A stretch of 64,000 nt of DNA from the NCBI GenBank assembly GCA_046484125.1, contig JAWOBX010000049.1, positions 6,462 through 70,461 of the forward strand, given 5' to 3'. Below, in pieces: positions 18,067 to 26,714 of the stretch. The notes beneath the pieces are model-generated. The model was not told where the DNA came from. It did not search any database and saw only the letters and a list, made by a program, of their open reading frames with translations. Made by a program: the position numbers and the translations under genes. The first letter of the stretch is position 1; each line of letters begins with the position of its first letter. Origin of the DNA: JBGLNL01 sp046484125. Its GTDB lineage: Bacteria; Chloroflexota; Dehalococcoidia; SZUA-161; SpSt-899.

Positions 18067-18957
18067 ATGAAGTTGAACTATCTGCCGGGATGTACACTGA
18101 AAACCAGAGCCACAGAGCTTGATACGACCACAGTTGCCGCCATGGAGAAGCTTGGTATCGAGCTTGAGGAACTTCCCAGGTGGAACTGTTGCGGCACAGT
18201 CTATTGCTTCGCCGAAGATGACTTGATGCACCAGATAGCGCCCGTCCGTAATCTCATCAGAGCCCAGGAGCAGGGTGGTGGCAAGCTGGTGACCGTGTGC
18301 TCATTCTGTTATAACACCCTTAAACGCGCCAGTCTGTTAATGGAAAATGACGAGGAGAAGCTCAACATCCTGAATGATTTCATGGATGAAGAGCCTGACT
18401 ACACCAGAAGCGTAAGTGTGGTTCACCTACTCGAGTTAATTCGTGATGATATTGGCTGGGAAGAGGTGGCCAGACATGTCGAGAATCCCCTGAAAGGACT
18501 TAAGGTTGCGCCCTACTATGGGTGCACTCTCCACAGGCCGAAGGAGGCGGCGATTGAGCCCGCCGATAATCGAACCGTGTTGCCCGACCTGCTCAAGACT
18601 CTGGGGGCTGACGCTGTTAAATTCCCGGACGAGGACAAGTGTTGCGGGTCTTATCAGGTGGTAGCTAATCCGCAAATACCCTTGAACCGCGCGAGAGAGA
18701 TACTTAATTCGGCTCGTGAAAAAGGTGCCGAGGTTCTCTGCGTGAGTTGTCCTCTTTGTGAATGCAACTTGAGGCAAATGCAAATAAAACTCAGGGAAGA
18801 AGAGGGATTCAGGGAACTCCCTATAATCTATTTCACGCAGCTTATGGCGCTGGCCTTCGGTCTGGAGTCCAGCCTGTGTCAATGCGAAGCCTCAGTGGCT
18901 GACGCGAGCCCGGTTCTCGAAAACAAGGGAATTCTACCCGCACGATCAAAGGCTTGA
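18067..18957 (+). CDS. HdrB-like CCG-domain protein
   Basis: A 296-residue protein with two cysteine-rich CCG modules. The first has LPGCT, WNCCGT and CSFCYNTL; the second has YYGCTLHRP, KCCGSY and CPLCECNL. In heterodisulfide reductase each module holds a noncubane [4Fe-4S] cluster at the disulfide site. Here it lies directly before fumarate-reductase-like subunits, recalling the thiol:fumarate reductase (TfrAB) of methanogens, in which the FeS subunit is fused to a CCG domain. The natural disulfide/thiol partner is unknown. Confidence 0.88.
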   Translation: MKLNYLPGCTLKTRATELDTTTVAAMEKLGIELEELPRWNCCGTVYCFAEDDLMHQIAPVRNLIRAQEQGGGKLVTVCSFCYNTLKRASLLMENDEEKLNILNDFMDEEPDYTRSVSVVHLLELIRDDIGWEEVARHVENPLKGLKVAPYYGCTLHRPKEAAIEPADNRTVLPDLLKTLGADAVKFPDEDKCCGSYQVVANPQIPLNRAREILNSAREKGAEVLCVSCPLCECNLRQMQIKLREEEGFRELPIIYFTQLMALAFGLESSLCQCEASVADASPVLENKGILPARSKA

Positions 18958-19081
18958 GAGAGTCTGGTTAACCTTTGAAAACTGGTAAAGCGGTGATATA
19001 TCACGGAACTGAGGGCAGGTTTTTTTGCGCAAGGTCGGCTGAGTCGCAGCACCAGTAGTTTGCGACGAGGGATCATAAACT

Positions 19082-19870
19082 ATGGAGGATACCACTGTGG
19101 AAGAGCAAATTGCAGCGGTTGAGACAAGAATGATACCAATATTCATAATGGGGAAGAGATATGATGTCCCTGAGGGACTGACCATAATGAAGGCGCTGGA
19201 ATATGCCGGGTATCAATACATACGGGGATGTGGGTGCCGGGGGGGCATATGCGGCGCCTGCGGAACGATTTACCGCAAGCCGGGCGATTACAAAATATAC
19301 AGCGCGCTTGCCTGTCAGACAGCCGCCGAACCGAACATGTATTTGACCCAGTTGCCGTTCTTTCCGGCAAATCATGTCGCATGTAATTACGAGGAACTTG
19401 CGGGAAAACCGGAGGAGATTTACAAACTGTACCCTGAGTTGTTCAGATGCGTAGCATGCAACGCGTGCAGCAAGATATGCCCGATGGATGTTCCCGTTAT
19501 GGACATAATATCCTACATCAAACAGGGTAATATTGAAAAAGCTGCCTTTGAATCCTTCGATTGTATCCAGTGCGGTCTCTGTACCAGCCGCTGCTTTGCG
19601 GAGGCACCTCAGTACCATATCATGCAGCTGGCCAGGCGTTTATATGGAGGCAAGCTGGCGCCACAGGCCAAACATAACGCCCGTGCGGCTCAGGCTGTTA
19701 AATACGAACATAAGTTCAATGATATGCTGGATGAACTGAAAAAGATGAGCGTCGATGAGTTGAAGAAAACCTATACGGAAAGGGAGATAGAGCCCGAGAC
19801 AGCGGGAGAGGATTGGCAACCAAAGGACTTCAGATTCCTGCTAGATGATTTCAAGAAACAGGCAGTGTAA
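19082..19870 (+). CDS. Fumarate reductase/succinate dehydrogenase-like iron-sulfur subunit
   Basis: A 262-residue SdhB/TfrB-like protein. The N-terminal [2Fe-2S] domain has GCGCRGGICGACG. The C-terminal dicluster domain has CVACNACSKICP and CIQCGLCTSRC. Residues after 200 form a charged helical tail. ATG at 19082 or GTG at 19097 (GGAGG eight bases before it) may be the start. It should pass electrons between the HdrBC-like proteins and the flavoprotein encoded 10 bases downstream. No membrane anchor gene is found. Confidence 0.87.
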   Translation: MEDTTVEEQIAAVETRMIPIFIMGKRYDVPEGLTIMKALEYAGYQYIRGCGCRGGICGACGTIYRKPGDYKIYSALACQTAAEPNMYLTQLPFFPANHVACNYEELAGKPEEIYKLYPELFRCVACNACSKICPMDVPVMDIISYIKQGNIEKAAFESFDCIQCGLCTSRCFAEAPQYHIMQLARRLYGGKLAPQAKHNARAAQAVKYEHKFNDMLDELKKMSVDELKKTYTEREIEPETAGEDWQPKDFRFLLDDFKKQAV

Positions 19871-19880
19871 GGAGAAGGAT

Positions 19881-21554
19881 ATGGCTTACCCGGAGAGTTT
19901 AAGAAACCTCATTAAGAAAGTGGAGGAGACCAGACCGGAGCGAGTGGAAAAGAAGAAAGCCGGCATCGAAGTGCCCATGCTGTCGCTCGATGAACGGAGT
20001 GAAATCCTTGAGAATTTTCACCCCGATTATATTCCAGGGACAAGAAGAGATCTCAGGGTGGGGCCAAGTAAGGGGTACGCTGTGGCTCACGAGTTCGCCG
20101 ATCTTCTTGAATCGAAAAGCCGGGTCGATCCTGACAGGGTGGATCTCACAAAGATTGATTACGAGACCGATGTACTGGTGATCGGTGGAGGCGGTGCCGG
20201 AACGGCCGCGGCCCTGCTCGCTCAGGAAAACGGCGCTAAAGTTATTATCGCTACCAAACTGCGGCATGGAGACGCAAACACCATGATGGCGGAAGGGGGC
20301 ATACAGGCAGCCGACAAGCTCTGGAAGGATTCGCCCGCCTATCACTATCTTGACACCATCGGAGGCGGCCATTTTACCAATGATCCTGACCTTGCCGCCA
20401 GGCTGGTAACCGAGGCTCCTGATGTTCTGAACTGGCTTGAAAGACTCGGTATGATGTTCTGGAAGAATTCCGATGGCACCATGGACACTTTGCCGGCAGC
20501 GGGATTCAGTCGCAGCCGACTGCACTATTCCGGGGATATAACCGGCGCGGAGATAATGCGTGTGATCAGAGATGAAGCCAGAAACCGGAAAGATGATATC
20601 ACCGTGCTCGAGTTCTGCCCGGCAGTAGACCTTATACTCGACGAGAACGGCCAATGCGCCGGCGCGCTTATGTACAATCTGGATACCGAAGAATACTTCA
20701 TAATCAAAGCCAAAGCTACCGTAATAGCTACAGGGGGTTCAGGCAGGCTTCACGTTCAGGGATTCGTCACTACAAATCACTACGGAGCAACAGCCGACGG
20801 TATAGTCCTCTCATATCGAGCCGGCATACCGCTTAAATTCCTTCATACATTGCAGTATCATCCCACTGGCTGTATATTCCCCGAGCAGCTCGAAGGTTTG
20901 CTCATAACCGAGAAGTTCAGGGCCGCCGGAGCCAATGTACTCAATGTCGACGGCGAGCAGTTTGTATACGAACGCGAGCCAAGAGATATTGAAGCAGCAG
21001 CGTACATCAGGGAATGCGCTGAGCGGGGCAAGGGTGTTCCAACTCCTACGGGGAAACAGGGTATATGGCTTGACTCTCCCATGCTGGACCTGATTCACTG
21101 GGAGGGATATGTCAGGAAAGAGTTTCCCGGCAAGTGTAAGCAGTTCGGAAGGCACGGGATTGACATATCCAGGGAGCCTATGCTTGTATATCCAACACTC
21201 CATTATCAAAACGGTGGTGTGGAGTTTAAGGCATCGGGCGAGACGAGTATACCGGGACTTTACCTCGCCGGTGAGGTTGGGGGAGGTATACATGGTGAGA
21301 ATCGGCTGATGGGTAACTCGCTGCTCGATATCCTGGTGTTCGGCAGGATATCGGGTGAGAACGCCGCGATATATGCCAGAGAGCACTCAGAGTCAGGAAA
21401 ACTGAGCCTGGAACATGTGAGAGCATACAACCGGGAAGTGGATGAGGCCGGCATTGAAACTGACATCGTCTCTCCGATGTTGCTTCCAAATTACACCAGT
21501 CCGGAGGTAAGGGAAAGGCAGCTGAGTTCAAAATATGTTGGCAATCTAAGATAA
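19881..21554 (+). CDS. Fumarate reductase-like flavoprotein subunit
   Basis: A 557-residue SdhA/FrdA-family FAD protein. The dinucleotide motif is VIGGGGAGTAAALL; substrate-site segments are QYHPTGC, TEKFRAAGA, EPRD and GENRLMGNSLLD. The His that binds FAD covalently in SdhA/FrdA (SHT) is replaced by Asn in DANTMMAEGG, so the flavin is probably non-covalent. It is shorter than classical FrdA and lacks an obvious long C-terminal domain. ATG at 19881 has AAGGAGAAGG upstream. It probably reduces fumarate in a soluble complex with the iron-sulfur subunit and HdrBC. Confidence 0.88.
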   Translation: MAYPESLRNLIKKVEETRPERVEKKKAGIEVPMLSLDERSEILENFHPDYIPGTRRDLRVGPSKGYAVAHEFADLLESKSRVDPDRVDLTKIDYETDVLVIGGGGAGTAAALLAQENGAKVIIATKLRHGDANTMMAEGGIQAADKLWKDSPAYHYLDTIGGGHFTNDPDLAARLVTEAPDVLNWLERLGMMFWKNSDGTMDTLPAAGFSRSRLHYSGDITGAEIMRVIRDEARNRKDDITVLEFCPAVDLILDENGQCAGALMYNLDTEEYFIIKAKATVIATGGSGRLHVQGFVTTNHYGATADGIVLSYRAGIPLKFLHTLQYHPTGCIFPEQLEGLLITEKFRAAGANVLNVDGEQFVYEREPRDIEAAAYIRECAERGKGVPTPTGKQGIWLDSPMLDLIHWEGYVRKEFPGKCKQFGRHGIDISREPMLVYPTLHYQNGGVEFKASGETSIPGLYLAGEVGGGIHGENRLMGNSLLDILVFGRISGENAAIYAREHSESGKLSLEHVRAYNREVDEAGIETDIVSPMLLPNYTSPEVRERQLSSKYVGNLR

Positions 21555-21632
21555 GCTTAAACGTTGTTTTTTTTGCATTCCAAATAGTTAACGGAAATTC
21601 TGATCCGGGTGGTTAACCAATGAGGAGGGTGT

Positions 21633-22190
21633 ATGGCACTTCGAATCAGTTCCCCGATCGATTCCACGACAATCGACAAGTTGAAAGCGGGCGACCAGGT
21701 GGTTATCAGCGGCACTCTTTACGTCGCCAGGGATGCGGCGCACAAACGAATGATTGAGGCGCTTGAGATGGGAGAGGGCCTCCCATTTGATATATCAGGC
21801 CAGACTATATACTATATGGGTCCCTCACCAGCTAAACCAGGTCAGGTAATCGGCGCGGCGGGGCCAACCACAAGCGGAAGGATGGACGCTTACGCGCCAA
21901 GACTGATGGAGGCAGGCCTTAAAGCTATGATTGGTAAAGGTCTCCGCTCTGATGAAGTCAAGAATGCCATGAGGAAGCATAAGGCCGTTTACCTTGCTGC
22001 CATCGGGGGGGCGGGAGCGCTTATCTCAAAGAGCATAAAAAGCTCCGAGATCGTGGCCTACGAGGACCTTGGAGCCGAGGCGCTGCGAAAGCTTGAGATT
22101 GAGGATTTCCCGGCCACGGTTATCAACGACATTCACGGGGGAGACCTGTACCAGGAAGGTAAAGCCAGGTACCGGGTGCCGGCGGGCTGA
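21633..22190 (+). CDS. Class I fumarate hydratase, beta subunit
   Basis: A 185-residue beta subunit of the two-component fumarase family, with GTLYVARDAAHKR, YMGPSPAKPGQ, AAGPTTSGRMD and IGGAGAL. It completes the enzyme whose alpha subunit is encoded at 16794. GAGGAGG stands just before the ATG. It is the last gene of the C4 block and meets the leftward NUDIX gene tail to tail. Confidence 0.93.
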   Translation: MALRISSPIDSTTIDKLKAGDQVVISGTLYVARDAAHKRMIEALEMGEGLPFDISGQTIYYMGPSPAKPGQVIGAAGPTTSGRMDAYAPRLMEAGLKAMIGKGLRSDEVKNAMRKHKAVYLAAIGGAGALISKSIKSSEIVAYEDLGAEALRKLEIEDFPATVINDIHGGDLYQEGKARYRVPAG

Positions 22191-22217
22191 TAACCTGAAA
22201 GTACATGGTCGCTGGAC

Positions 22218-22760
22218 TTACGGCATCTCCAGTCGGCCGACCGCGATTTTCAGAAGTCCGGCGACACTCTTAGCGTCACATATTTCGCCGCTGAAAATCA
22301 TTTGAAGAGCCTCATTCAGTGATACGAGAAGAACATCCGATATTTCATCGTCATCAGTATTGCTCTCCTCGCGTTTCAAATCAGTGGCCAGGAACAGGTG
22401 CAGATACTCGGTGGAGTAACCGGGACCCGCGTAAAACCCTCCAAGTTGCTCTATATTGCCGGCTGAGTAACCCGTCTCCTCCTCGAGTTCACGGATAGCG
22501 CACTCCAGGGGCGACTCACCAGGTTCCCTTTTGCCGGCGGGAACTTCAATAAGCGAATCCCCAACGGCTGTCCGGAACTGTTTGACAAGTATCACGTTAT
22601 CATAAGCGTTAATGGCTACTACTACGACAGAGTCGGTATGTTCCACGATCTCACGAGTTGTTCGCCTCCCTGAAGGAAGCTCAACTGAGTCGACTCTGAG
22701 GTTTATCATCCTTCCCTGATAAACCGGATTGCTCTCCAATACCCTCTCGCCTCTTACCAT
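22218..22760 (-). CDS. NUDIX hydrolase (ADP-ribose pyrophosphatase type)
   Basis: A 180-residue NUDIX protein; the box runs GKREPGESPLECAIRELEEE and matches the GX5EX7REUXEEXGU pattern. Overall similarity is to NudF-type ADP-ribose pyrophosphatases, which clear ADP-ribose and related sugar nucleotides. It overlaps the upstream acetyltransferase by 7 bases and so shares its operon. Confidence 0.88.
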   Translation of the reverse strand: MVRGERVLESNPVYQGRMINLRVDSVELPSGRRTTREIVEHTDSVVVVAINAYDNVILVKQFRTAVGDSLIEVPAGKREPGESPLECAIRELEEETGYSAGNIEQLGGFYAGPGYSTEYLHLFLATDLKREESNTDDDEISDVLLVSLNEALQMIFSGEICDAKSVAGLLKIAVGRLEMP

Positions 22761-23230
22761 TTTACCTCGGCCTCCGGTTCCAGCTTGAGAACCATGGCGT
22801 TCTCATCGCAGTCAGGGTATTTGGGGCACCTCTGACACTCACCCCAAACCTTTCTGGGAAGCTCCATTAGGTCAATCTCTGAGAATCCGAACCGGCTGAA
22901 GAACCCTGGTTCATAAGTGAGGGCGAAGACAACCGGCGCGCCCAGGTCCCTGGCTTCTTTAAGGCAGGCCTGGACTATGGCCGCCCCCACACCCCGCCCC
23001 TGCCTTTCCTCGGCTACAGCTACCGCCTTTATCTCCAGGAGGTCAGACCAGCATATGTGAAGAGCTCCACATCCAACGACCTCATCCTCTTCCCGTACAA
23101 CGTAGAAATCCCGCATGTTCTCATACAGCTCGCTCAGCGGCCTGGGCAGCATGAGGCCCCGAGACCCGTATTTGTTGACGAGTTTGTGTATCTGCGTGAC
23201 GTCCTTTATCGTCGCTTTGCTGGCTTTCAT
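22754..23230 (-). CDS. GNAT N-acetyltransferase (ArgA-like)
   Basis: A 158-residue acetyltransferase with the acetyl-CoA loop EERQGRGVGAAI. The pattern IHKLVNKYGSRGLMLPR and the FFSRFGF segment resemble the short, single-domain N-acetylglutamate synthases. A C-terminal cysteine cluster (CQRCPKYPDC) may bind metal. It overlaps the NAD kinase stop by 4 bases. Amino-acid N-acetylation for arginine synthesis is likely but not proven. Confidence 0.8.
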   Translation of the reverse strand: MKASKATIKDVTQIHKLVNKYGSRGLMLPRPLSELYENMRDFYVVREEDEVVGCGALHICWSDLLEIKAVAVAEERQGRGVGAAIVQACLKEARDLGAPVVFALTYEPGFFSRFGFSEIDLMELPRKVWGECQRCPKYPDCDENAMVLKLEPEAEVKW

Positions 23231-24075
23231 TTCTCTGTATCTCTGCCAATGCTGAGTTTCTTCAGCAGTATCTGGTAATAGGATGATCTGGGCTGTAACC
23301 TTAACAATCGTGTTACCAGTGGACTCCTTCTGATCTTGATTGTATCGACATTCCTCAGTGAGACCTCAACCTGTCCATCAATGCTTACCCTTGACTCGTG
23401 GGCTGTCTGCACGGCAAGCTCTACTTCAGTATCATCAGGCATTACCAGCGAAGGTGACGGGCCTTTGATGGGTATCAGCGGTGTGAGAACGAATTCCCTC
23501 GCGTTGGGGAAAAGCATCGGCCCGCCGGCCGCCAGTGAGTAAGCGGTACTTCCAGTGGCGGTTGCCACCACCACCCCATCTGTTGTGTAACTCGCGACCG
23601 GCTGTCCATTGATGTTAGCCTTTATCTTTATGACCCTTATGACAGATCCGCGCCCCACAACAACATCGTTCAACGCGTGTGCTGTGATAAAATCCGAATG
23701 TAAGGGCAGCTCGACCTCAAGCATTGCCCTTTCGTCAATCCATCCAGCGCCATTCATCAAGTCGGGTATTCTATCCATTGCCTCGGACGCGGGGAATTCC
23801 GTGGTGAAACCAAGGGTGCCCATGTTAATGCCCAGAATGGGTATACCAGCGGGTGAGGCCAGTCTGGCCACACGGAGAATAGTTCCATCGCCTCCAAGGC
23901 TTATAATGACCGCCGTTCCGGAAAGCCTCTTACTTGCCGTGTTCTCGTCGGACGCGGGGCAAAGCCAGGAATCAACTTTCTTCTCTTTCAGGAAGCCCTG
24001 AAGATTCCGGGCGAATTCCTCAGATTCAGCAATACGCGCGTTGTAAAGTATGCCAGCCTTTTTCATTTGTGCCAC
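23227..24075 (-). CDS. nadK: NAD kinase
   Basis: A 282-residue NAD kinase. GGDGTILRVAR is the diagnostic GGDGT motif; INMGTLGFTTEF and NDVVVGRGS complete the nucleotide site. It makes NADP from NAD. It overlaps the neighbouring Mut7-C gene by 13 bases at its start and the GNAT gene at its stop, forming a four-gene leftward operon (Mut7-C, nadK, GNAT, NUDIX). Confidence 0.93.
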   Translation of the reverse strand: MAQMKKAGILYNARIAESEEFARNLQGFLKEKKVDSWLCPASDENTASKRLSGTAVIISLGGDGTILRVARLASPAGIPILGINMGTLGFTTEFPASEAMDRIPDLMNGAGWIDERAMLEVELPLHSDFITAHALNDVVVGRGSVIRVIKIKANINGQPVASYTTDGVVVATATGSTAYSLAAGGPMLFPNAREFVLTPLIPIKGPSPSLVMPDDTEVELAVQTAHESRVSIDGQVEVSLRNVDTIKIRRSPLVTRLLRLQPRSSYYQILLKKLSIGRDTEK

Positions 24076-24551
24076 TCATTTGATTCTAACACATCTCCTA
24101 ACTCCTCAACCATCCTCTCCCAGTGAGTACCTTTCCAGTAAACCCGTCCACATTCAGGGCACTGCATGAACGTATTACGGGTTTCGAATACATATGGTGG
24201 AACAAGATTCCTTATCTCCTCCTTTTCTCTCGTTACCAGCCTGGTATTACATTCCATGCATATGGTAAACGGATCGGACTCACCTCCAAGTTCCAACTCG
24301 TCAATAACCTGCTGTAACTGCTCTTTAACCTCGCCCGCCTCTATTAATAAAGCCCGGGCCTTTCCCGAGGTTACGACCCTTCTTTTCATTATCCCCGAAT
24401 CCCTTGTCAGTAGAACCCTGCCCTCTTTCCACGCGATCTTCAGGAGCTCGTCATCGTGGGCCCCGTTTATGAACATGGTGTCATAGCCCAGCATCCTGAG
24501 CCTCCGGGCAAGTTTCCCCGCGTTAACGTCGACGATGAACCTTTCTTTCAC
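24063..24551 (-). CDS. Mut7-C RNase-domain protein with zinc ribbon
   Basis: A 162-residue Mut7-C (PIN-like) protein. The N-terminal part has the acidic residues of the fold (FIVDVNAGKLARRLRMLGYDT, read in two halves, and LLTRDSGIM). The C-terminal part has two CxxC pairs (CMEC and CPEC) forming a zinc ribbon, ending in WERM. The family is predicted to cut RNA; no substrate is known. It heads the leftward operon with NAD kinase. Confidence 0.82.
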   Translation of the reverse strand: MKERFIVDVNAGKLARRLRMLGYDTMFINGAHDDELLKIAWKEGRVLLTRDSGIMKRRVVTSGKARALLIEAGEVKEQLQQVIDELELGGESDPFTICMECNTRLVTREKEEIRNLVPPYVFETRNTFMQCPECGRVYWKGTHWERMVEELGDVLESNEWHK

Positions 24552-24704
24552 ATCTTCAATAATAACATGATCAATTATGCCCTTTCATTACAACCTGGAA
24601 CAGCGTTTTATTCGTAAACCGTTCAGCCGGCGGACTAACAGTATATCAGGTAATAACACCACACCAGACCAGCGCTTTGTTATCACCTCATGGAGGCAAA
24701 AAAG

Positions 24705-24747
24705 CAGCGATTGATATGATGCCGGCATGGAATGACTTCAATCGCTG
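24705..24747. repeat. Hairpin repeat, copy 1 (CAGCGATTGA...TCAATCGCTG)
   Basis: Perfect 10-base inverted arms surround a 23-base centre; AAAAAA precedes and TTC follows. A related hairpin (CAGCGAT...ATCGCTG with shared GATATG in the centre) occurs at 59307-59348. Both stand just upstream of a rightward promoter. Confidence 0.6.
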
Positions 24748-24776
24748 TTCTGGGTACAGGACAAATCTGCTATAAT
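24748..24776 (+). promoter_or_regulatory. Promoter for a leaderless archease transcript
   Basis: A perfect TATAAT lies at 24771-24776, 9 bases before the archease ATG; TTCTGG at 24748-24753 is a weak -35 at 17 bases. Transcription would begin at about 24783, giving a leader of only a few bases and no room for a ribosome site. No Shine-Dalgarno sequence is visible. Confidence 0.55.
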
Positions 24777-24785
24777 GCATCTACC

Positions 24786-25199
24786 ATGCCTGAATTCGAG
24801 ATAATCGATCACACCGCCGACACCGCGATTGTCGCGTATGGTGATAACATGGAAGAGCTCTTCATTAACGCGGCTCGCGGAACTATGAGTCTGGTCGCTG
24901 ACCTCGAAAAAGTCGAGCCTGTTGTTTCACATGTGATAACAGCGGAAGCGGCCAACCAGGAAGAGCTCCTCGTGGCATGGATCAACGAGCTGCTGTATTT
25001 ATTTGATGCTGAAGAGCTCATATTCAGCCGCTTTGTGATTGACTTCGTCGGGACTGACCATGTGAAAGCCACTGGTTACGGTGAAAAAGTCGATGCATCC
25101 CGGCATGACCTGAGGACACAGGTAAAGGCGGCCACATACCATGAACTGGAGATCAATGCGACGGACGGCTATAGGGCGCATATAATTCTTGATGTTTAA
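24786..25199 (+). CDS. Archease
   Basis: A 137-residue archease. It begins FEIIDHTADTAIVAYG, and the C-terminal part has the conserved Asp/His region (VKAATYHELEI) and ends HIILDV. Archease helps RtcB load GTP and turn over in RNA ligation; the RtcB gene follows 13 bases later. The ATG at 24786 matches family starts better than the upstream in-frame ATG at 24732. Confidence 0.92.
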   Translation: MPEFEIIDHTADTAIVAYGDNMEELFINAARGTMSLVADLEKVEPVVSHVITAEAANQEELLVAWINELLYLFDAEELIFSRFVIDFVGTDHVKATGYGEKVDASRHDLRTQVKAATYHELEINATDGYRAHIILDV

Positions 25200-25212
25200 A
25201 GGGGATTAAGAG

Positions 25213-26673
25213 ATGGCCCCCGAATTAAGAGATCACCTGAGGAAAATAGACGATTACCGATGGGAGATATCAACGGATTACAAGCAGGGCATGCTGGTAC
25301 CGGGAATGCTTTATGCCAGCGATTCGATGATAGAGCAGATAGCAAAGGATAAAACTCCCGAGCAGGTAGCCAATGTCGCCTTTCTCCCCGGGATTGTAGG
25401 CAGGTCAATGGCCATGCCCGATATTCACTGGGGATACGGTTTCCCTATCGGTGGCGTCGCCGCCACGCGATTTTCGGATGGTGTGATTTCACCTGGCGGT
25501 GTCGGGTTCGATATTAACTGCGGTGTCAGGCTCTTGAGAACCGGATTGACGGAGGAAGAGGTCAGACCACGTATCAGGCAGATAATAGCTGAACTGTTCA
25601 CGAGTATACCTTCAGGGGTAGGCTCAGAAGGCAGGATAAAACTGAAGGGTAACGAGATCAACAGGGTTTTGAGAAACGGCGCAAAATGGGCGGTGGATGA
25701 GGGTTACGGCAATGAAGATGATCTGGAGCGCACGGAGGATGGTGGCTGTGTCAAGTATGCGGACCCCGGGAGTGTCAACGAAAAGGCGAAAAAGAGGGGA
25801 GTTCCTCAATTGGGAACGCTCGGATCAGGGAACCACTTCGTTGAAGTCCAGGCGGTTGATCACATCTATGATGAGGATACAGCTAAGGCATTCGGGGTTG
25901 AAAGATTGGGACAGGTGCTGATTCTCATTCATACCGGTTCGCGGGGATTCGGGCATCAGGTATGCGACGACTATCTTAAAACAATGGGAAGTGCGGTAAA
26001 AAAATACGGCATTCAATTGCCGGATCGACAGCTCGCGTGTGCCCCGCTCAAATCGGAGGAGGGGCAGGCCTATTTATCGGCCATGGCATGCGCGGCGAAT
26101 TACGCCTGGGCCAATCGTCAATGTATCACTCACTGGGTGAGGGAAGGCTTATCTAATATCTTCGGCCGGAACCTGGGAGAAGCCGGTCTCTACCTGATAT
26201 ATGATGTAGCCCACAACATCGCCAAAATTGAAGAGCATCAGTTTCAGGGTAAGATAGCAAAACTCTGCGTACATAGAAAGGGTGCCACCAGAGCGTTTCC
26301 GGCGGGGCACCCGGATGTCAGTCCAGTGTATAGACACGTCGGTCAGCCTGTGCTCATACCCGGCGATATGGGACGTTACTCCTATGTTGCCGTGGGAACC
26401 GAGACAGCAATGAATGAGACATTTGGTTCAACGTGCCACGGGGCAGGGCGAATTATGAGCCGCTCAGCGGCCAAGCGCGAACTGTCAGCTTCAGATGTTA
26501 CCGATGTGCTGAGGGAGAAAGGCATTGAATTCAAGACAGCGAGCAAATCGGGCCTGGTGGAAGAGGCCTCAGAGGTATATAAGGATGTCTCAGATGTGGT
26601 CGACGTAGCGCATGGAGCCGGTATCTCCAGGAAGGTGTTTAAAGCGCGGCCAATCGGCGTGATTAAGGGGTGA
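25213..26673 (+). CDS. rtcB: RNA-splicing ligase RtcB
   Basis: A 486-residue RtcB. Segments seen are MAMPDIHWGYGFPIGGVAA, GGVGFDINCGVRLL (metal-binding Cys), GTLGSGNHFVEVQ, HTGSRGFGHQ and the guanylylated-His region CHGAGRIMSRSAA. It joins 2',3'-cyclic phosphate or 3'-phosphate RNA ends to 5'-OH ends. With archease next to it, an RNA repair or tRNA ligation unit is formed. ATG follows GGGGATTAAGAG. Confidence 0.95.
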   Translation: MAPELRDHLRKIDDYRWEISTDYKQGMLVPGMLYASDSMIEQIAKDKTPEQVANVAFLPGIVGRSMAMPDIHWGYGFPIGGVAATRFSDGVISPGGVGFDINCGVRLLRTGLTEEEVRPRIRQIIAELFTSIPSGVGSEGRIKLKGNEINRVLRNGAKWAVDEGYGNEDDLERTEDGGCVKYADPGSVNEKAKKRGVPQLGTLGSGNHFVEVQAVDHIYDEDTAKAFGVERLGQVLILIHTGSRGFGHQVCDDYLKTMGSAVKKYGIQLPDRQLACAPLKSEEGQAYLSAMACAANYAWANRQCITHWVREGLSNIFGRNLGEAGLYLIYDVAHNIAKIEEHQFQGKIAKLCVHRKGATRAFPAGHPDVSPVYRHVGQPVLIPGDMGRYSYVAVGTETAMNETFGSTCHGAGRIMSRSAAKRELSASDVTDVLREKGIEFKTASKSGLVEEASEVYKDVSDVVDVAHGAGISRKVFKARPIGVIKG

Positions 26674-26714
26674 TTGGCCGCGTGTCGTTTGTACAAGAAA
26701 GGAGCCTTTTTGTA

